This document shows positions 43,799 to 49,379 of a DNA stretch of 49,379 nt, one piece after another (the stretch's first letter is position 1; each line of letters opens with the position of its first letter). Origin of the DNA: Clostridiales bacterium (lineage in GTDB: Bacteria > Bacillota > Clostridia > Christensenellales > Borkfalkiaceae); the NCBI GenBank assembly GCA_015055805.1, contig SVHN01000013.1, positions 1 to 49,379 on the forward strand, written 5' to 3'. The position numbers and the translations under genes are program-made. The notes beneath the pieces are model-generated. The model worked only from the letters and a program-made list of their open reading frames with translations, had not been told where the DNA came from and searched no databases.

Positions 43799-43827
43799 TT
43801 GACATTTACGAATTGTAGCGATATGCT
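43799..43827 (+). promoter_or_regulatory. Promoter of the AraC-family gene
   Basis: TTGACA (43799-43804), 17-bp spacer, TATGCT (43822-43827). Predicted start is at or within a base or two of the ATG at 43834, so the message would be leaderless; no ribosome site is present. Confidence 0.65.
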
Positions 43828-43833
43828 TTTTAT

Positions 43834-44721
43834 ATGAAAACTTATCACTCTATCCCAAAAAGAAAAAAACAGTCTATTCTGCCTACGGTTGTTGAGAAAA
43901 ATTTTCCGTCCATACCAAACCTATCGGATATGACCATCTACGAAAGTGGGTGGGAAAACAACGCGCCTGGAAAGAGTTTTGGGCCGTACGTTAGGAACTA
44001 TTATCTTTTGCACTTCGTTCTAGAAGGAAAAGGTACTTATATCATAGACGGAAAAGAACTTGCCGTAAAAAGCAATCAGGTCTTTCTTATTCCGCCAAAC
44101 GTCACTACCACGTATTTTGCACACTCGGAAGATCCGTGGAAGTATTTCTGGATAGGTTTTAACGCTAATCAATGCAAGGACCTTATGGAATCTTGCGGAT
44201 TTTACGACGGCATTTATATCCTACCTTTTACCGATATGCCGATTGTTAAACAACAGATTAAAAAATTGTACTCTATCAAGACGGATATGATTGCTTACGA
44301 CTATTTTGCACACGGCGCGCTGTACGAACTTTTAGGGTGTTTGCTACACAACTCACAAAAAGATTTTCTACCACTCAAAAACGATATCTACGTTATCAAC
44401 GCCAAGAACTATATTGAAAACCACTTTGACGAAAAAATTACCATTACCGATATCGCCCGTCACGTTGGGCTTGACCGCAGTTATTTTTCTAGATTTTTCA
44501 AACTTAAAACCAAGGTTTCACCGCAAACCTATCTAATCGACACTAGACTTAAACACGCGCTTCTTCTTATTTCTCAAACAAACCTTTCTTTCAGCGAGAT
44601 ATCACAAAAATGCGCTTTCAACGACTATTCACACTTTTACAAGTCCTTTCAAAAAAAATATGTGCGCACCCCTAAACAAATGCGCGACGTAATGCAAAAA
44701 AACAAGAAGTCCGATTCCTAA
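43834..44721 (+). CDS. AraC-family transcriptional regulator
   Basis: 295 residues: N-terminal cupin-like arabinose-binding domain (about 20-160, EGKGTYIIDGKEL, VFLIPPN) and C-terminal double helix-turn-helix (about 185-290, ITDIARHVGLDRSYFSRFFK and FSEISQKCAFNDYSHFYKSFQKKY broken across two helices, PKQMR). Sits divergently to the GH4 operon and convergently to the second GH78 gene, so it is the likely activator of both. No ribosome site. The last codons form the left arm of the terminator. Confidence 0.9.
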   Translation: MKTYHSIPKRKKQSILPTVVEKNFPSIPNLSDMTIYESGWENNAPGKSFGPYVRNYYLLHFVLEGKGTYIIDGKELAVKSNQVFLIPPNVTTTYFAHSEDPWKYFWIGFNANQCKDLMESCGFYDGIYILPFTDMPIVKQQIKKLYSIKTDMIAYDYFAHGALYELLGCLLHNSQKDFLPLKNDIYVINAKNYIENHFDEKITITDIARHVGLDRSYFSRFFKLKTKVSPQTYLIDTRLKHALLLISQTNLSFSEISQKCAFNDYSHFYKSFQKKYVRTPKQMRDVMQKNKKSDS

Positions 44722-44738
44722 AAATCGGACTTCTTTCA
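44704..44738. terminator. Bidirectional terminator overlapping the AraC stop
   Basis: Arms AAGAAGTCCGATT (44704-44716) and AATCGGACTTCTT (44723-44735) around CCTAAA; the AraC stop codon TAA (44719-44721) lies in the loop. Serves the convergent GH78-like gene as well. Confidence 0.82.
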
Positions 44739-44747
44739 TCAATGTTT

Positions 44748-46604
44748 TTATTTTATCAGTTTGTTAAAGTAATATATCGGCATTGCACTCCAACCGTGAC
44801 ACAAACTTCCCGCCCCGTCAAAGTCCGCTTCTCCCTTTTCGGTTTCCCAAAAAGACGTCGCTCCACAATCCAACATTTTTTTGTATCTTTCTCTGATATC
44901 TTTAAGTACGAACTCTTTATATTCGTCACCGCCTAACAGCAGCGCGTCGTAAAGGAAAGCGCGCATTGAAAGGGTTGCCTCAACCAAGCTCTTGTCTTCT
45001 ACAATCTTGGCTTTTAGCCCTGCAACTTCTAACCCTGCAAGTATTGCAAGCGAGTTTCCTAACTGACTGCAAAGTTGATCGTCGGTGGATAGTTTATATA
45101 CGCCTTTATCTTCAAGATAGAAAGTTTTTCTTATCGCGTTAAGATGGTCTGTGTAGTCGTTATTAAATCCAAAAAGTTCATCGTATTTTCTTGCAACAAA
45201 TACGAACATACAGTTAAGGTTTAAGTCGTACTGTTTATTATTCTCTTCACCCTTTGGTACGCAGCCTCTGTTTCCGCCCTCGTTCCACTCGTAAAAATTC
45301 CAGAACGGTTGTGGAAATCTTGGGATTAATCCTGTTTTATCTATTGCAGCCTTAAAGGTATTCATCACCGTGTGCAAGGTATTACCTATCTCGTCAAGTA
45401 TACCTTTATCGCCTGAGTATTGAACGTATTCGTAGACCTGCAAAAAGTACGCCAAACTAAACGACGGAATAGGCAGATCCAAGCCTGACGGATAACAGAT
45501 AGTCAACAATCCGTCTTTCCTTAAACCTTTGCTAATTAGCACCAGATTATACCTTTGGTAATCAAAACCATTGTAAGCGTAATACCCTGCAAGCATTTGA
45601 TTCCTACTATCCATACAATAAAGTGCTTGTTCACGCCACGGGCAGTCTTCATAATGTTCGTGCATACAGAGTCTTAACGTTTCCACCGACACGTCATATA
45701 TCTTGCGGTCAAGTTCGTCTTTAAACTTGTTTTTCTTTAACGTTACTGGATAATACGCCGCGCGAACGCCTACGTAATTTATTTGCAGTTCCTTTTCGCA
45801 ATGAACTTCTATATATCTTCCGGCTATACGGCGCAAGTGGTTATGGAAAAGATTTGCGCCTTGCTTTGCTATAAACTCAAAGCTAAAATCTCTTTGGTCG
45901 ATAATATACCTTACCTTACCGTCAACTATATGTTCACCGTAGGCAAAAAGTATTTTTTGTTCACACGAGCTTATAAAGTCTAAATCTACGTATCCGGCAA
46001 CTTCCCTACCCATGTCAACAAGATATCCGTACTCGGTCTTTTTTAGTTCTATCGGAACTCGTTCGGTAAGTTGCATTTGCCCGATAGGACGTTTATTAAA
46101 TCTATATGGTTTATCTACTATTCTACTACTTTCATACGGCAAAGCATTTTTGGTATTGTCGAATAAAAAACTAAACCCTAGCTGAGAAGTTATGATTTTG
46201 CAATATCCACTTTTATATCCAAAATCCGTTCTTGACGATGTTTTATCGCTGCTTTGCGCCAAGATTTTTTCCTGGCTTTTAACTTCAAATATAAGTCCTG
46301 CCGTATCCTTAATATAAATCTGAGAATCTTGCCCCCAGTACCAGACTATAATTTTTAGGCTGTTCTTTTCCTTTACCTTATCGCTTAAATCAATGCTATC
46401 AAAGTATTTATAATAAGGATAATCAGAGCATTGCGAAAAGGCGCAGATTTCACCGTTTAAATACACTGCGTACACACTGTCACAAGAAAGATTTAATGTG
46501 ACTGTCTCTGCCTTTTGGCAGTCAAATTCGGCAAAAAACTCGGCATAGTCGTCCTTTACCGCCTCTTTCTTTGCCCATATCCATTTGGCCGAACTAAATT
46601 CCAT
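44748..46604 (-). CDS. GH78-like alpha-L-rhamnosidase (second)
   Basis: 618 residues, no signal peptide. N-terminal beta domains (about 1-290), then an (alpha/alpha)6 barrel with DCPWREQALYCMDSR (320-334), the GH78-family acid motif, and later a PFWNFYEWNEGG segment (around 420) with further acidic residues. It differs clearly from the other GH78-like protein at 25440, so the pair probably acts on different linkages. Monocistronic with its own consensus promoter; a shared AraC-type motif lies upstream. Confidence 0.78.
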   Translation of the reverse strand: MEFSSAKWIWAKKEAVKDDYAEFFAEFDCQKAETVTLNLSCDSVYAVYLNGEICAFSQCSDYPYYKYFDSIDLSDKVKEKNSLKIIVWYWGQDSQIYIKDTAGLIFEVKSQEKILAQSSDKTSSRTDFGYKSGYCKIITSQLGFSFLFDNTKNALPYESSRIVDKPYRFNKRPIGQMQLTERVPIELKKTEYGYLVDMGREVAGYVDLDFISSCEQKILFAYGEHIVDGKVRYIIDQRDFSFEFIAKQGANLFHNHLRRIAGRYIEVHCEKELQINYVGVRAAYYPVTLKKNKFKDELDRKIYDVSVETLRLCMHEHYEDCPWREQALYCMDSRNQMLAGYYAYNGFDYQRYNLVLISKGLRKDGLLTICYPSGLDLPIPSFSLAYFLQVYEYVQYSGDKGILDEIGNTLHTVMNTFKAAIDKTGLIPRFPQPFWNFYEWNEGGNRGCVPKGEENNKQYDLNLNCMFVFVARKYDELFGFNNDYTDHLNAIRKTFYLEDKGVYKLSTDDQLCSQLGNSLAILAGLEVAGLKAKIVEDKSLVEATLSMRAFLYDALLLGGDEYKEFVLKDIRERYKKMLDCGATSFWETEKGEADFDGAGSLCHGWSAMPIYYFNKLIK

Positions 46605-46652
46605 TTTTTCTTTTCTCCACGCTAAAATTATACTTAGTTTTTGTACGGCTAG

Positions 46653-46760
46653 ATTATATCAGCAACGATTTTCAAAGTCAATAATTTATTAAAATTTAAA
46701 ATAATAAAAGCCGTAATTGTCACTTTATGCAATTTTATATTCGGGTTTTGTCACATTTAG
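46653..46760 (-). promoter_or_regulatory. Promoter of the second GH78 gene with putative AraC motifs
   Basis: Minus-strand TTGACT (46681-46676), 17-bp spacer, TATAAT (46658-46653). Upstream copies of the shared motif: TTGTCACTTTATG (46718-46730) and TTTTGTCACATTTA (46746-46759), the second differing from that at 43741 by one base. Confidence 0.65.
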
Positions 46761-46819
46761 CAAAGCAAGATATTTTATCGTTCGCTAAAATTTAAGGCGT
46801 TTTATCCCTATAAAGTATT

Positions 46820-46850
46820 AAACGCGCGAAAGACTATCTTTCGCGCGTTT
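46820..46850 (-). terminator. Terminator of the manA/M20 operon
   Basis: Perfect 13-bp stem AAACGCGCGAAAG/CTTTCGCGCGTTT around a 5-nt loop, 33 bp after the M20 stop, followed on the minus strand by TTTAATACTTTAT. Confidence 0.78.
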
Positions 46851-46883
46851 ATTGCGTTATTAATTTTAATCTTGTATCCAAGA

Positions 46884-48233
46884 TTAATTTTTATAACAAA
46901 GTGAAACTGTTCCGTCATCATTAAATTTTACAGTTTCTTTACTCATATTTATAGAACGTTTGTGCTCCAAATACTCGTCTACGCTTTTAAAGACAGGCGT
47001 GAAATTATTAATAACTTCTTTTGCTTTTTCTCCACCGTTTGTTAAAAGTGAATCAATCAAGCCGACTGAAAATTTTGCAGCGTCTACACAAGCATTTATT
47101 GGGTCAACAATTTTATAATCAATACCGTGTGGTTTTCCGTCCGCACCACAAGCATAGGCGTGTATCGATGGAAATAACGAACTGATATCCCCCATATCAG
47201 TAGAAGATGCTAGCCATTCGTCATCAACGATAATGCTACCTTTTCCATAATATTTTTCTGCCACTTCCACCGCAAATTTACTTAGCGTTTTATCTTCTCT
47301 TAATGCTTCCGAGCCCGCCATATCCGTGATTTCCACAGTCGAACCTAAAGCAGCTGCACACGCTGAAATTGTAAGATTAACTCTTTCATTTATTTTTCTA
47401 TGCATTACGGGATTTGCCGCACGAACGTAACTTTCAATAACAACTTCGTCTGGCACAGCGTTTACCGAATCACCGCCCTTAGTAATTATAGAATGAATTC
47501 TAACGTAATCTTTTTCTTGAAAAGTTTCACGAAGAGAATTAATAGCAAGTAAAATTAAATTTGCTGCATTTAAAGCGTTTACCCCTTCGTGCGGATTTGC
47601 GCCTGCATGCGCCGCCACGCCTTTTACAACCGTGCGTTTTCTAATGACACCGTTATGCCCTGCCGTCAATTTGAACTTACAATCTTTTGCTGGTGACGTG
47701 TGCACCATAAACGCCAAATCAACGTCGTTAAATATTCCACGACGAATAAACTCTGGCTTACCAGAAGTGAACTCTATTATCCCTTTCTTGACTAGTTCTT
47801 GTCGATAACTAATTTCTATGCCTTCTTCTGCGGGAACACAGCACAACTTAATTTTTCCACACAAATTACCCAAAACTTCTTTATTAGCCAGCGCTGCCGC
47901 AACACCTAGCATTGTAGCGCATTGTGCGTGATGCCCACAATTATGGATTGCACCCGTTTTCTTGTCACAGTCTGGATGTTTAAAATTGATAAGCGAATCT
48001 AGTTCTGCTATAAATAATAAGGTTGGACCTGGCTTTCCTGTATCAATATCAGTATAAAACCCAGTTACGTTTTCCACACGATTGACTTTATAACCCATCT
48101 TTTCAAAATTGGCTATCATATATTCGTTTGTTTTATATTCTTTATAGCCAGATTCTGGGTTGAGCCAAATATACCTTTCTGCGTCTAAAATTAAGTCCTT
48201 ATTTTCGTCAATTACCTTAATAAACTCTTTCAT
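46884..48233 (-). CDS. M20-family amidohydrolase (AbgB/M20D-like)
   Basis: 449 residues from ATG 48233; an in-frame TTG at 48284 would overlap the upstream gene by 29 nt without a ribosome site, so I reject it. The zinc enzyme motifs are present: AELDS (about 76-80), HNCGHH (97-102), VPAEEG (about 135-140) and HTSPA; the dimerisation lid domain contains GVAAHAGANPHEGVNA. Known relatives remove acyl or aminobenzoyl-glutamate groups from amino acids or peptides; substrate here is unknown. It follows manA by 22 bp, so the two are probably cotranscribed. Confidence 0.85.
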   Translation of the reverse strand: MKEFIKVIDENKDLILDAERYIWLNPESGYKEYKTNEYMIANFEKMGYKVNRVENVTGFYTDIDTGKPGPTLLFIAELDSLINFKHPDCDKKTGAIHNCGHHAQCATMLGVAAALANKEVLGNLCGKIKLCCVPAEEGIEISYRQELVKKGIIEFTSGKPEFIRRGIFNDVDLAFMVHTSPAKDCKFKLTAGHNGVIRKRTVVKGVAAHAGANPHEGVNALNAANLILLAINSLRETFQEKDYVRIHSIITKGGDSVNAVPDEVVIESYVRAANPVMHRKINERVNLTISACAAALGSTVEITDMAGSEALREDKTLSKFAVEVAEKYYGKGSIIVDDEWLASSTDMGDISSLFPSIHAYACGADGKPHGIDYKIVDPINACVDAAKFSVGLIDSLLTNGGEKAKEVINNFTPVFKSVDEYLEHKRSINMSKETVKFNDDGTVSLCYKN

Positions 48234-48255
48234 TTTCACACCGGTTTCTTTTTTA

Positions 48256-49329
48256 TCAATCCTGTTTGCTTGGTAAACATTCAATTAGCGTTGCTCTCGT
48301 TTCGGTTGATACGGTAAATTTATTTTCTGCAACGAAAGGTAAATAAAAATAATCGCCTTTCTTTATTTCTTTTCTGTAATTCTCACCCGTTATTACTGCG
48401 TTTCCGTCAAGACAGATATATACGCTTGGTGCATAGTCCATAACGAAACTTCCACCGTTTTTAATAGTATGACGGTTTTCGCCAAAGCACGGCGTATCAT
48501 CATAACTGATCATTACTTCTTTTTTGTAAGTTGGCGTGTCTATTTCAACCTTTGGCGTTACTTTAGCGTAAGCTTTTGCCGCATCACCATATATATCGTA
48601 ATTAATAGCATTAAGAGCCGTGTCTTTATCTAGACCGATATATTCTTCTTCATAAGATATATGATAATCGTTACACCATCTTTCCGGTTGAATAGTAAAG
48701 TCGGTGGGTTCTTGAACTTCTACTATCGTACAGCCTGCACCGATTGCGTGAATAAGCCCTGCTTTAATCAGCCATATATCACCTACGTTTACGTCTACAC
48801 CTGCTAAAAGGTTACCCATTATATCCTTTTCAATTTCACTTCTTTCTTCAAGTTCTGATAGTTGTTCTTTGGTGATTTTATCCTTAAACCCAAAGTAAAG
48901 TTTTGCGTTAGGGCGTTTTGCTACTACTAACCACGCTTCGGTCTTGCCGTAGTCGCTATTAAAGTGCTTTCTTGAAAATTCTTTGGTGGGGTGCACTTGG
49001 AACGGAAGTCTTACTGCGCTATCTAAAAACTTTACTAAACAGTCGTACTTTCTATTGCCTAAGAGTTCGTCTTTATAATCGTTTAGCAGGTCGTCAAAAA
49101 AGATATCCGTATCTTTAATTTTAGATACGCCATCACGTTCGCCGAAGTATTTGGGGTTGATTGCTTTTACTTTACTTGCAATCCATTCTTCGGGGAACAT
49201 ATTATCCGTACCATCGTCAACCCCGTCGTTAAAGAGTTCTTTATACGGCATTCCGCCTTTGTATATTCTATACACCCTATTTCTTTCAAAAAAGATAGGT
49301 TCTTTTACAAGTTGCTTTATATCTTTCAT
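48256..49329 (-). CDS. manA: Class I mannose-6-phosphate isomerase
   Basis: 357 residues, type I phosphomannose isomerase (cupin fold, zinc). Metal ligands are visible in PFQVHPTKE (Gln111, His113), KTEAW (Glu131) and GLIHAIGAG (His194); TIQPERW is the family ending of the catalytic part. Converts mannose 6-phosphate and fructose 6-phosphate. AGGAGC lies 11 nt before ATG 49329. The promoter must lie beyond the right edge; only 50 bp of upstream sequence are in the window. Confidence 0.9.
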   Translation of the reverse strand: MKDIKQLVKEPIFFERNRVYRIYKGGMPYKELFNDGVDDGTDNMFPEEWIASKVKAINPKYFGERDGVSKIKDTDIFFDDLLNDYKDELLGNRKYDCLVKFLDSAVRLPFQVHPTKEFSRKHFNSDYGKTEAWLVVAKRPNAKLYFGFKDKITKEQLSELEERSEIEKDIMGNLLAGVDVNVGDIWLIKAGLIHAIGAGCTIVEVQEPTDFTIQPERWCNDYHISYEEEYIGLDKDTALNAINYDIYGDAAKAYAKVTPKVEIDTPTYKKEVMISYDDTPCFGENRHTIKNGGSFVMDYAPSVYICLDGNAVITGENYRKEIKKGDYFYLPFVAENKFTVSTETRATLIECLPSKQD

Positions 49330-49379
49330 AGTTTTACCGCTCCTAAAAACTGCGTGGTGTCTGCTCCCGCTTTGTTTGC

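Noticed and set aside
48234-48284. N-terminal extension of the M20 gene to TTG 48284
   Set aside because: It would overlap manA without a ribosome site, and the family N-terminus fits ATG 48233.

Overview
The window looks like the chromosome of a low-GC, Gram-positive anaerobe of the Clostridia. Strong AGGAGG-type ribosome sites, TTGACA/TATAAT promoters, a TnpV-family protein, a BspA-type leucine-rich-repeat lipoprotein and an LplABC-type sugar transporter all fit a gut Clostridia member. No rRNA or marker gene is present, so I cannot place it below class level.

Left chromosomal part (1-7021): a YwlG/UPF0340 gene; a Cys-rich-repeat plus BspA-repeat lipoprotein that diverges from a tiny Cro/CI-type regulator across a compact double-operator region; a phosphohexomutase; and a six-gene tRNA array (Gly-TCC, Arg-TCT, His-GTG, Gln-TTG, Lys-CTT, Lys-TTT) with its own consensus promoter and terminator.

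Integrated defence island (about 7022-25391, 18.4 kb): two 25-bp direct repeats matching at 22 positions bracket this region. The left copy lies just past the stop of a tyrosine recombinase; the right copy lies in the terminator of the neighbouring sugar operon. Behind the integrase are a TnpV protein, a YgjP-type metallopeptidase with an HTH-nucleotidyltransferase gene, and one long minus-strand array: Fic protein, PARIS-like ATPase/Toprim pair (AriA/AriB), HTH remnant, hsdM, IS110 insertion, hsdS, ImmA/IrrE-type peptidase, KAP NTPase, orphan 16-codon hsdR start, second KAP NTPase, hsdR. A consensus promoter carrying four direct repeats at 21-22 bp spacing lies at its head. HsdM has a +1 frameshift in a G7 tract and its last codons are displaced by the IS110 element, so the restriction system is off, phase-variable or misread as sequenced. 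The two-KAP-plus-peptidase insert between hsdS and hsdR, with a cassette-exchange scar, is the best candidate here for an undescribed system.

Carbohydrate island (25440-46604): an apparent ten-gene minus-strand operon runs from a GH4 glycosidase (start 43593) through a wall/membrane-anchored beta-repeat protein, a DUF4832-like lipoprotein, two sugar permeases, a solute-binding lipoprotein, a Gfo/Idh/MocA oxidoreductase, a 1570-residue SGNH-hydrolase/beta-repeat/metallo-beta-lactamase fusion, a TIM-barrel-like hydrolase and a GH78-like rhamnosidase. A divergent AraC-family gene, apparently leaderless, and a second GH78-like gene complete the set. A shared TTTTGTSACATTTA motif upstream of both glycosidase promoters suggests one regulon. 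The transporter ATPase is absent and is presumably a shared MsmX-type protein elsewhere.

Right edge (46884-49329): an M20 amidohydrolase downstream of a class I mannose-6-phosphate isomerase.
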